Positions 27,933 through 36,330 of a DNA stretch of 64,000 bases are shown one piece after another. Within the stretch, counting starts at the first letter, position 1, and every line of letters starts with the position of its first letter. The notes beneath the pieces were generated by a model. That model was not told where the DNA came from, did no database searches, and saw only the letters and a list, made by a program, of their open reading frames with translations. The stretch is from the NCBI GenBank assembly GCA_023428135.1, contig JAEYZG010000043.1, positions 1-64,000 of the forward strand. Direction: 5' to 3'. The stretch comes from Bacteroidota bacterium (GTDB taxonomy: Bacteria; Bacteroidota; Bacteroidia; Cytophagales; Cytophagaceae). The translations under genes and the position numbers were made by a program.

Positions 27933-28808
27933 ATGAGAAGACTTGAGAACAAGGTAGCTATAGTTACCGGAGCGGGAACAGGAATCGGAGAGGCTATAGC
28001 CAAAAGATTTGCACAGGAAGGAGCGAAAGTGGTAGTATGTGGCTTTCCTGAAGATCCGGTAGATGATACTGTAAAATATATAAAGGAAGAAGGTGGCGAT
28101 GCGGTGGTTTTTAAAGGAGATATTTCTGAAGAAGCAAATGCAAGAGCATCTATACAAACTGCTATAGATAATTTTGGAAAACTTGATATTCTGATCAATA
28201 ATGCAGGAGTATTTCCAGAGATAAATGAGTTAACAGATTATTCGAATGAAGCATTCAGGTATCTTGTCAAAAACAATATAGAATCAGTGTTCATGATGAC
28301 CAAATATGCTTTACCTGAGCTTCAGAAAAGTAAAGGAAACATTGTGTCTGCGGGTTCTGAAGCTGGTAAGATCGGAATTGCAGATAATACACCTTACGGT
28401 GGAACCAAAGCTTTTATCCATGCTTTCATGCGCGGTGTTGCTATCGAACAGGCGAGGTATGGGGTAAGAGCTAATTGTGTTTGTCCAGGTCCAATAGATA
28501 CTTCCTGGCTGAACACGAATGAAAGTCAGGCAACGGATGAAATGGTAGAAACCTTTGTAAATGCTACTGCAATAGGAAGAAAAGGAACACCTGAAGAAAT
28601 TGCGAATGTATATTTGTTCCTTGCATCGGATGAAGCTTCTTATGTCACCGGAGCACTTTATTCAGTCGATGGTGGTGTGACCATTACCAAAGGTGGGGTA
28701 GGAGTGAAGGCTGATAAGGGCATGAAAAAGGAACCTAAGGGGCATATTAAACTGCAGCATCAGCAAGAAGGCGCGACATATATTAGGGAGCCTGCAGGGA
28801 AAAAATAA
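27933..28808 (+). CDS. Short-chain dehydrogenase/reductase
   Basis: This is a classical SDR of about 291 residues when started at the ATG at 27933, which places VAIVTGAGTGIG immediately after the start as usual. The cofactor motif TGAGTGIG lies at residues 12-19, NNAG at 89-92, and the catalytic Tyr155/Lys159 pair in YGGTK, with a Ser-containing SAGSE segment before it. CPGPIDTSW and LASDEASYVTGALYSVDGG follow as expected. The last 40 residues form a basic C-terminal tail (KADKGMKKEPKGHIK) beyond the normal SDR end. It catalyses an NAD(P)-dependent alcohol/ketone reaction on an unknown substrate. Confidence 0.9.
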   Translation: MRRLENKVAIVTGAGTGIGEAIAKRFAQEGAKVVVCGFPEDPVDDTVKYIKEEGGDAVVFKGDISEEANARASIQTAIDNFGKLDILINNAGVFPEINELTDYSNEAFRYLVKNNIESVFMMTKYALPELQKSKGNIVSAGSEAGKIGIADNTPYGGTKAFIHAFMRGVAIEQARYGVRANCVCPGPIDTSWLNTNESQATDEMVETFVNATAIGRKGTPEEIANVYLFLASDEASYVTGALYSVDGGVTITKGGVGVKADKGMKKEPKGHIKLQHQQEGATYIREPAGKK

Positions 28809-29032
28809 AGACAGGTTAATTATGAGTTTAAAAAATGAAGTCACTTCCTCATTGGTTGTGACTTAATTTTTTTATAGCCAAAAGATTCTTTTGACTCTTA
28901 TTAATCTATCAAAAAGATCCATTATTTGAAGGTGCTATTTACATTTTCAATGTAAAACAAATTTGGGAGAAGTGATTAGTAGCAATATAATTGCTATTCC
29001 CGCTAGTTAGGAAAATTTACTTTTGTTTGTTG

Positions 29033-29836
29033 TTAATCAAATTTTTGAGAAGTAACACTCATCAACTCCGTTACATTAGCTGTATTCGTTTTCTGAAGCA
29101 TGTTTTTTCTATGGTTGTTGACAGTATGATGACTTATATTAAGCTCTTGAGCAATCTGTTTGCTTGTCTTCCCCTGAGCCAATAATGCGATAATTTCTTT
29201 TTCCCTTTTTGACAGAGTATATTCTTCTTCCGGATTAATAGATTTTTTAAGTATTATACTTTGTGTATTATCAGGATTGACAACATAAGCGGTAAAGTCA
29301 ATGGCATTGTCTTTCTTAAACTGATCTATTTCAATCATATGTTTTAAACCTATCACCGGCTCATTTTTGCGGGAGGTCAATACACTGAGGTGGTGCATGA
29401 ACCATCTGTATTCTCCGGATGGAGTACGCATTTTATTGCAATATGCAATGCGAAGATTATGACTTTCTCCTTTAATAATATATTCACTGAAAAGCTTATA
29501 CATATCTGGAAAAATTTGACTTCGCATGATTTCATAGTGATCTTTATGAAAAAGGCAAAAGGTGTAGGTAGTTCCGTATTGGTACATCAGATCAATATCA
29601 ACATCCAGCAAAGAAATATTCTCAGAATGGTATAAATAACTATGTTGGGAATAATCTACAAGAAGAATAATACCTGGGGTAATTTTCAAAAGAGCTTCGT
29701 ACTGTTGCCTATCCGGAAAATGGATTTTTTCTATTTTTTCCGGAACTACCTCCTCCATATTGTTTTTTCGAAGTAACTTCTGAAAATAACTATAATGCTC
29801 ATTGTAAGCGTTGAAATTAAGGTTTTTAGCATTCAT
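29033..29836 (-). CDS. LuxR-type transcriptional regulator with PAS-like sensor region
   Basis: The C-terminal 60 residues form a GerE/LuxR helix-turn-helix (LSKREKEIIALLAQGKTSKQ, then IAQELNISHHTVNNHRKNML). The N-terminal ~195 residues contain a PAS-like fold (GIILLVDYSQHSYLYHSENI; YRWFMHHLSVLTSRKNEPVI). There is no phosphoacceptor receiver domain, so it should respond directly to a ligand or protein rather than to a kinase. It is a single gene facing the dehydrogenase and upstream of nothing obvious. The targets are unknown. Confidence 0.85.
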   Translation of the reverse strand: MNAKNLNFNAYNEHYSYFQKLLRKNNMEEVVPEKIEKIHFPDRQQYEALLKITPGIILLVDYSQHSYLYHSENISLLDVDIDLMYQYGTTYTFCLFHKDHYEIMRSQIFPDMYKLFSEYIIKGESHNLRIAYCNKMRTPSGEYRWFMHHLSVLTSRKNEPVIGLKHMIEIDQFKKDNAIDFTAYVVNPDNTQSIILKKSINPEEEYTLSKREKEIIALLAQGKTSKQIAQELNISHHTVNNHRKNMLQKTNTANVTELMSVTSQKFD

Positions 29837-30464
29837 AAATATTGCGCCTCTGTTTGATTGGCCCGACCGGGTTTATTATATAACAACTGTGTAACAGGTT
29901 CTTAAATTTAGTTAAAAATTACTTAATTTTTGCTTCGGGTTATACTTCTGATGAATTTCTCTAATTATAAAAATGTTTCGTTGGTGAGAACGCAGGAAGG
30001 GGAGTAGGGGATAGTTCAGGTATTATCTATAAGTATCTTAAAAGAATGTTAAACGATGTTCTTAAACTCAATACATAATGTTAAAACTGACAATATAAGT
30101 TATAGCGAAATGTATATACTTTGGGGGCATGCAGAGACCTGAACCTGTAATTTATAATTGATGCCAATCTCTATAAACGATGGCATCAATCAGATCGTTT
30201 AAGTAGATGGCCATGGACGAAAGACATGATACAATAGAAATATTTGTTCTTTTATTAGGTATGTTCGAAATTAATACTTAGCTTGCATGAGCATTTAAGT
30301 TATTGTGTCTTTTAGCTGTTCTGTATTAATCATACCTCAGTTTTTATCACCCTTTCTTAATTATAATCATTCTTTTCTAAGATAACATTAGCAGAATAAT
30401 TATTGCTACTTATGAAGTTATTCATAAGACTATTCAGTGTTTTTAATAATAATATATATAAACA
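29837..30464. other. Intergenic region before the cold-shock gene
   Basis: This 628-bp gap contains one copy of the dispersed hairpin repeat (30157-30204). The final ~200 bp are AT-rich and would include the cold-shock promoter and a long 5' leader, common for cold-shock mRNAs. No gene was seen. Confidence 0.5.
30157..30204. repeat. Dispersed hairpin repeat, copy 1
   Basis: ATTGATGCCA and TGGCATCAAT form an inverted pair around a short loop, followed by CAGATCGTTTAAG. A second copy with the same hairpin and tail (TGGCATCAATCAGATC) occurs at 59557-59607. It is a short intergenic repeat of unknown role. Confidence 0.6.
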
Positions 30465-30656
30465 ATGCAAGGAAAAGTAAAATTTTTCAATAACTCAAAA
30501 GGATTTGGGTTTATTACATCATCAGAATCTAACGAAGATATCTTTGTACACTCTTCAGGTCTTATTGACGAAATTCGTGAGAACGATCAAGTGAAATTTG
30601 ATCTTGAAAGAGGTAAAAAAGGTATGAATGCGGTGAACGTGGAAGTCTTGAATTAA
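30465..30656 (+). CDS. cspA: Cold-shock domain protein
   Basis: The 63-residue single-domain protein has the two RNA-binding motifs of the cold-shock fold: KGFGFIT (RNP1) and DIFVHSS (RNP2). It begins MQGKVKFFNNSKGFGFI, the usual start of bacterial CspA-type RNA/DNA chaperones, and its size is normal. It is monocistronic, followed by a strong terminator. The symbol denotes the family; which paralogue this is cannot be told. Confidence 0.92.
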   Translation: MQGKVKFFNNSKGFGFITSSESNEDIFVHSSGLIDEIRENDQVKFDLERGKKGMNAVNVEVLN

Positions 30657-31320
30657 GAAGTCTTAATAGATATTTATTGAAATTTAAGTCAAAAGAAAAC
30701 CACTCTTAGTAAAGTGGTTTTCTTTTTTTATTTACCCTGCAGCTTCAGTTTATTCTACATGCATCAGAGCTTCTGAACCATCATGGTTTCTTTTTTACAG
30801 ATTGCCTGATAATCTATTAACGCATCTCCTTAAGTCGTTTTAAGTCACCTGGAATTATAATTCATTGCAAATAAGCTGCCCATTCCATGTTTTACTATGT
30901 CAAGAAGACGGGGAAAGGAAAATATTATAATTCCAATAGATTTACTGGTTTGAGGTGAAGTCTGGCATAATAATCATCATAAATTTCTTTCAAGATCTAA
31001 TAATTCTTTAAGTTGGTTTGAATTTCCTGGGTTTATTGTAATGGAAATCCTTTGACCGGCTAATTATTATTCGGTTAAAAACCGAACATATCCGGACTGT
31101 AGCTCATCTGGTGAATAGTTGGTATCATGATTTAGCTTTCATATTTTGTGCAATAAGTCATGGATTAAGTTGCTACTGAAGTCAGATTTTAATTTGAACG
31201 TTTTATATGTATCCTTTTTAGATATATGGTTTAATTTGTGTATATTGAGGTAATTCTTCTTTTACCATCATATTCTAAAATCAGATTTATTTAAATTATT
31301 TTATAACTAAATAGTATTAC
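30657..31320. other. Intergenic region between the cold-shock and sigma factor genes
   Basis: Besides the terminator at 30691-30726, a small palindrome lies at 31070-31086 (TTCGGTT AAA AACCGAA). No gene was seen in these 664 bp. The sigma factor promoter must lie in the right part; no clear TAnnTTTG box was found. Confidence 0.5.
30691..30732 (+). terminator. Rho-independent terminator of the cold-shock gene
   Basis: AAAAGAAAACCACT at 30691-30704 pairs perfectly with AGTGGTTTTCTTTT at 30713-30726, followed by more T. Stem 14 bp, loop 8 nt, 34 bp after the stop codon. Confidence 0.88.
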
Positions 31321-32184
31321 ATGAGACAACTTAAGATTAGTAAGCAAATTACCAACCGTGAAAGCCAATCCCTGGACAAGTATTTACAAGAAATTGGAAA
31401 GGTTGATTTGATTACAGCTGAAGTTGAAGTGGAGCTTGCGAAGCGGATCAAAGAAGGAGATCAGGTAGCATTAGAAAAACTTACGAAAGCCAATCTGCGC
31501 TTTGTAGTTTCAGTAGCTAAACAATACCAGAATAGTGGACTGACACTCGGAGACCTCATCAATGAAGGCAATTTAGGTTTAATAAAAGCAGCACAAAAAT
31601 TTGATGAGACACGTGGATTTAAATTTATTTCATATGCAGTTTGGTGGATTCGTCAATCAATCATGCAAGCATTGGCAGAGCAGTCACGAATAGTGCGATT
31701 GCCTCTGAATCGTGTTAGTTCTCTAACCAAGATTTCAAAAGCCTTTTCAGACCTTGAACAAAAGTATCAACGTGAACCATCTACTGAGGAAGTAGCAGAA
31801 TTAATGGGAGTAACCAATGAGGAGGTAATTGCAGATCTCAAAGTATCCGGTCGTCAAGTTTCGGTAGATGCTCCTTTCGCTCAAGGTGAAGAAAATGGCT
31901 TGCTGGATGTTCTTTGTGATGAAAATGAGTCAACTCCCGATTCTCAGTTAATAATGGATTCTCTTTCCATGGAAGTGCAACGGGTTTTATCTACCTTATC
32001 ATCTAGAGAATCAGAGGTTATAGGTTTGTATTTTGGACTGAATAATAAAGGCTCAATGACTCTGGAAGAAATTGGCGAGAAATTTAATCTTACAAGAGAA
32101 CGGGTAAGGCAGATCAAAGAGAAAGCTACAAGAAGATTAAGACATACTTCCAGGAGTAAAGCATTAAGATCCTACCTGGGTTAG
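31321..32184 (+). CDS. rpoD: RpoD-like sigma-70 factor
   Basis: The 287-residue protein has the Bacteroidota layout: MRQLKISKQITNRESQSLDK start, region 1.2 (YLQEIGKVDLI), region 2 with DLINEGNLGLIKAA and FKFISYAVWWIRQSIMQA, region 3 with RIVRLPLNR, and region 4 with SMTLEEIGEKFNLTRERVR. It lacks the long region 1.1, as usual in this phylum. Some positions (for example LMGVTNEEVIADLKVSGRQ) look more diverged than I expect of the housekeeping copy, so it could be an RpoD-like paralogue. It is monocistronic. It directs RNA polymerase to promoters. Confidence 0.85.
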   Translation: MRQLKISKQITNRESQSLDKYLQEIGKVDLITAEVEVELAKRIKEGDQVALEKLTKANLRFVVSVAKQYQNSGLTLGDLINEGNLGLIKAAQKFDETRGFKFISYAVWWIRQSIMQALAEQSRIVRLPLNRVSSLTKISKAFSDLEQKYQREPSTEEVAELMGVTNEEVIADLKVSGRQVSVDAPFAQGEENGLLDVLCDENESTPDSQLIMDSLSMEVQRVLSTLSSRESEVIGLYFGLNNKGSMTLEEIGEKFNLTRERVRQIKEKATRRLRHTSRSKALRSYLG

Positions 32185-32369
32185 ATTAAATCATGAAACA
32201 GGGAATCTAGGCCAGATGGTTTAGATTACCCTTTAAGATTAAAATTAATAACACTAACCCGAAGCATTTTTTAATTCCGGCTTAATTTAAAAATTCATTT
32301 GAGGCATTCTTCCTCTTACAGCATTAGCAACATAAAAAACACAACCTATTGCTGTTACTCTTGCTCTTG

Positions 32370-32762
32370 CTACTTTTTTCCCTTATACTTTTCAAGCCAA
32401 TTTAACGCTTTAGACCTATCATTAAATAATTCTGTAGGAACAGGATTGTTCTGAAGTTTAAAGACAATATTACCTATTGTTTTAGCAATGTAATTGTCAA
32501 TCAACATGGCTATGGCGCTGAGATTTTGATAAGAGTCAGGTAAGTTGTAATATTTTTTAGCTTCTTTCCGAACCGAAATAACATTTTTAACCTCCACTAA
32601 AACAGGACGAATAGCATTCCCCGCAGCTATTTTTCTATCCTCAACAAGTTGCCTGGCCATGGGGAGATCTACTTCACTGTACTCCTGGTTTAATACCTGG
32701 ATGATTACTCCATGCTCCAACCAAGTCTCTGAATATTTGCTTACTATATAGTTCTCTTTCAT
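32370..32762 (-). CDS. STAS-like DUF7793-type protein
   Basis: The 130-residue soluble protein has VDLPMARQLVEDRKI, PVLVEVKNVISVRKEAKKYY and LFNDRSKALNWLEKY, a pattern I associate with the Bacteroidota family DUF7793, which resembles SpoIIAA/STAS proteins. Such folds bind partner proteins or small ligands; the exact role is unknown. It is divergent from the enzyme gene that begins at 32836, with only about 70 bp between the starts, so they may share a control region. Confidence 0.6.
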   Translation of the reverse strand: MKENYIVSKYSETWLEHGVIIQVLNQEYSEVDLPMARQLVEDRKIAAGNAIRPVLVEVKNVISVRKEAKKYYNLPDSYQNLSAIAMLIDNYIAKTIGNIVFKLQNNPVPTELFNDRSKALNWLEKYKGKK

Positions 32763-32835
32763 CCCGATTTATGTCGATCTCGTAATTAGGCAACAATTGG
32801 AAAACAATCTTACCTAATTAAACATCGCAAAATTT

Positions 32836-35249
32836 ATGAAAAAAAAAAGAATTTAGTAAATGAAATTGTCAGTGAGGCTAAACAGAGGGGTATTAGCCAG
32901 CTTGTCGCAGAAGATCCTGCTTATGACGGAAGAATCATTACTGTAAAAGGCCGGGAATTAATCAACTTTGGGTCATACTCATATATTGGATTAGAAACAG
33001 ATGACAGGCTTAAAGAAGCTGCTATTGATGCGATCAGAAAGTATGGCATTCAATATCCTTCATCAAGGGCATACGTTTCCAGTACACTCTATGTTGAACT
33101 TGAAGACCTTATGCGTAAAATGTTTAATGCCCCGATTGTGTTGGCATCTTCTCTTTCAATAGGGCACCATGGTGTGATGCCGGTAGTTATAGAAGAAGGG
33201 GATGCTATTATAATGGATCAGCAGGTCCATTCAAGCGTACAGGATGCTGCGAGAAAAATGCAGCTTAATGGGGTTTACTTAACAATTGTAAGGCACAATC
33301 AATTGTCGGAGTTAAAGAAGAAAATAGAGGAGCTGGGGGCAAAATATAATAGAATCTGGTATATGTGCGATGGCGTCTATTCAATGTATGGTGACGTTGC
33401 TCCAATCAATGAATTGATAAGTCTTGCAGACCATTATAAAAACTTTTATCTCTATGTCGATGATGCTCATGGGATGAGCTCATTCGGTAAAAATGGTACC
33501 GGTTATATATTAAGCAAAGCAATTCTTCATCCTAAAATGATTTTATGTACAGGTATGGCCAAAGGCTTCGGAACTATAGGGGCGATATTCGTCATCCCGG
33601 ATCAGGAACTGGCATTAAAAGTACGGAACTGTGCAGGACCATTGATTTTTTCCGGTCAGCAGGCCACATCTATTCTGGCTGCAAGTATTGCATCTGCCAA
33701 GATACATCTGTCAGGAGAGATAGAGGTAAGACAAAAGTTCCTTGCAGAAAAAATCAGTTATTGTCATAGGTTACTGAAGAAATATGAATTGCCGGATATA
33801 TCAGATCCGGAAACCCCCATTTTTTTTATAGGACTAGGTATGATGAGTGTAGGATTTAACCTTGCAGAGAGAATGATCAAGGAAGGATTTTATGTTAACA
33901 TAGCAGCTTTTCCTGCAGTTCCTGAGATTTGCACAGGCATTAGGTTTACAGTTACGATTCATACAACTCTGGAAGATATCGAAAAACTGGTTGAAGCACT
34001 ATCCAAACATTTCCCTCTGGCATTAAAAGAGGAAGGCAGGACTTTTAAAGATATTCAGAGAGCTTTTCGAAAAGTGGCAAGTTTTGATAACCATCAACTG
34101 GTTCCGGTTGCAAAGAATGAACAGAGCTATTTCAGGGTTTCACACGCTAATAGTATTAATGAAATAGCTGAAACACTGTGGAATCAATTATTGGGCCATA
34201 GGGGGATCTTTACCTATAAGGCGTTGCAGTTAATGGAAAGAACATTTCAGTTATCAGAGAAGCCTGAAGACAATTGGAAATTTCATTATTATTTTATCTA
34301 CGATTCTAATAGTAAGCCCATCATTGCTACATTCTTTACAGAAGCGCTTGTTAAAAGCGATATGCTTTCACCTGCATCTGTTTCTGAGCAAATTGAAGAG
34401 AAAAGAAAGCAAGATCCGTATTATCTTACTTCAAAAGCATTGATTATGGGGGCTGTTATATCAGAAGGAGATCATCTGTATCTGGATAAGTCCAACAATG
34501 AATGGAAGGATGCATTGATGCTTTTGATAGATACCGTTTCAGAGCTTACAGAGAGAAATAATATCGGACAGATATTGATCCGTGATATGAATGCAAATGA
34601 TACAGAGATGAATGATTTCTTTATCCATCATGGGTTTGTAAGGTATCAATTGCCGGAAACCCATGTGATAGAAGATCTGGAATGGAACAGTAAAGAGGAA
34701 TTTTTAAATAAGTTTCATAAGCACAGAAAGCAATATCTTAAGCAGAGAGTTTTTAATAACGAAGATCATTTTAATGTGAAAATTTACAATGGTAAAAATG
34801 ATCGCCTCCCATTATGGTATCAGCTCTATAAGAGCACTGCACATAAAAGTGTTCAGTTGAATACATTTGTATTGCCCGAAAGTTTCTTTCAGAACATCAT
34901 TGAAGATGAGGACTGGGAGGTGATAGAGCTTTCCTATAAAGATAATAAATCAACCGATGAGGGTATAGCAGTAGCTGTTATGTTTTGTTATAAAACAGGT
35001 AGCAGATATTGTCCTTTATATGCAGGGTTAAACTATAATTACCTGGATTGCGACATCTATCCTCAGCTATTGTGGCAAACAATATTGAGAGCAAAGAATC
35101 TTGCTGTTTCACCGATAAATCTGGGTTTTACAGCTTCTCAGAATAAGAAAAAATTCGGTGCGGTAAGTTATTCAAATGTGGGATATATACAAATGAAGGA
35201 TAGTTATGACATGGCATTGGTAAACTTAATGCCTAATGAAGTGAGGTAA
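32836..35249 (+). CDS. Alpha-oxoamine synthase-like PLP enzyme fused to an acyltransferase-like domain; start out of frame across an A10 run
   Basis: The first part has AOS-family hallmarks: LINFGSYSYIGLETD, DGVYSMYGDVAPI, YVDDAHGMSSFGKNGTG and the PLP lysine in MAKGFGTIGA (codon 33561-33563). Such enzymes join an amino acid to an acyl thioester (KBL, BioF, serine/cysteate acyl transferases). After about 400 residues a second part (LPETHVIEDLEW, FHKHRKQYLKQRVFN, LGFTASQNKKKFG) resembles FemAB/GNAT-like acyltransferases. The uninterrupted frame has ATG only at 33111, inside the fold. It is open upstream and encodes NLVNEIVSEAKQRGISQLVA, but the only fitting ATG (32836) is separated by ten A and is out of frame; 11 or 8 A would restore it. 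Substrate unknown; a sphingolipid or sulfonolipid role is speculation. Confidence 0.72.
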
Positions 35250-35251
35250 CA

Positions 35252-35286
35252 AAAAGCCCCTGAAGTTATTGACTTCAGGGGCTTTT
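35252..35286. terminator. Strong bidirectional terminator
   Basis: AAAAGCCCCTGAAGT (35252-35266) and ACTTCAGGGGCTTTT (35272-35286) form a perfect 15-bp stem with a 5-nt loop. It separates the convergent AOS-fusion gene and the 215-residue gene and can terminate both. Confidence 0.93.
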
Positions 35287-35297
35287 CTGGTATGATA

Positions 35298-35945
35298 TTA
35301 ACAGGGTAACTGGATTATATAAACAGTTCCTTCCGAGATTTTATAAAACTGATTGGTTGCTACTTTTAATATTGCATCATCTTTGTAGCCGGATTTTAAC
35401 CTTACTTTAAATATCTGATCGATTCCCGTCGTGAGAATCTTTTTATCAACTTCATCCATATGTTCTACAAAATCACCGATCTGAAGATTGTCGAATAACT
35501 CTGCATCTGGATATAAGTCTGTTCTGTCTGTATGAAATAATTTTATATATCCGTCTCTATTGGTATGAATAATGACCGTATTTTTAAGTCCCAGTTTATC
35601 TATAGTGAGTCTGACAAGTTCTTTAGGAAATACTTTATCTTCTAACTCTTCATTTAAAGTATTCAGGCTGATAGATATTAAATTCTGAAAGGTTTTAAGC
35701 GAGGGATTCAGAGATAGTCTCCCTGAAAAATCAAGTGATGCCATCAGGCATATAGTTCTTTGGAATTCATTAAAATAACCTTCTGAATGATTTTGTTCAT
35801 TTGTCCAATACACCAGACTATTTAAAATGTTAGTTAGCTTTTCTCTGTCCTCATTCAGATCGGTTGAGTTGTTGAGGATTTGATATGCTTCTTTTAAAAG
35901 ATTATCAAAAACGTGTTCATCTAATTTGCCGGCGATCTTTTCCAT
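35298..35945 (-). CDS. Soluble protein of unknown function
   Basis: The 215-residue acidic protein has no signal or membrane segment. The N-terminal ~110 residues are helical (DNLLKEAYQILNNSTDLNED; YFNEFQRTICLMASLDFSG). The C-terminal ~100 residues are a mixed beta region (NTVIIHTNRDGYIKLFHTD; KVATNQFYKISEGTVYIIQL). The layout suggests a small sensor or adaptor, but I recognise no family. It is monocistronic and shares the terminator at 35252-35286 with the AOS-fusion gene. Confidence 0.6.
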   Translation of the reverse strand: MEKIAGKLDEHVFDNLLKEAYQILNNSTDLNEDREKLTNILNSLVYWTNEQNHSEGYFNEFQRTICLMASLDFSGRLSLNPSLKTFQNLISISLNTLNEELEDKVFPKELVRLTIDKLGLKNTVIIHTNRDGYIKLFHTDRTDLYPDAELFDNLQIGDFVEHMDEVDKKILTTGIDQIFKVRLKSGYKDDAILKVATNQFYKISEGTVYIIQLPC

Positions 35946-36330
35946 AGGAAATAAAAATTAAATAGATAATTACAATATTATGTTATAAAAACGAATTTGC
36001 AAAATGTCAGTTGCCGTTAAGTACGTAATTTTCTGATATAAAAGATGTTTTTTTTTAGATAAATGCTGGAATTGACTGTTTTTTTTTAAAAAAAACATAA
36101 AATATTTTAATCTCGTCAAAAGTAGAGATTCTGGATTATTTGAAAACAACTCTATTCGTGAGTAATGTTTTCCATTCTTCTAATGCAGGAGTTAAAGATA
36201 GAACCTCGGAAATGGTTGTGCTTTGGATGTAATCTGAAAAGTCTGAAGAAAGGGCTTCTTCAAATCTTCTCCTTAAGAAAATATGATAAATTTTCTCTTA
36301 ATGATTGTTCTATTATATATTCACCTGTCC
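35946..36330. other. Gap with an AT-rich stretch and a possible minus-strand remnant
   Basis: Long T and A runs lie around 36048-36100. On the minus strand, 36294 down to 36136 is open without a start codon and reads FEEALSSDFSDYIQSTTISE, then LTPALEEWKTLLTNRVVFK before a stop. This looks like the C-terminal end of a lost gene, just downstream of the efflux operon. No intact gene was accepted here. Confidence 0.35.
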
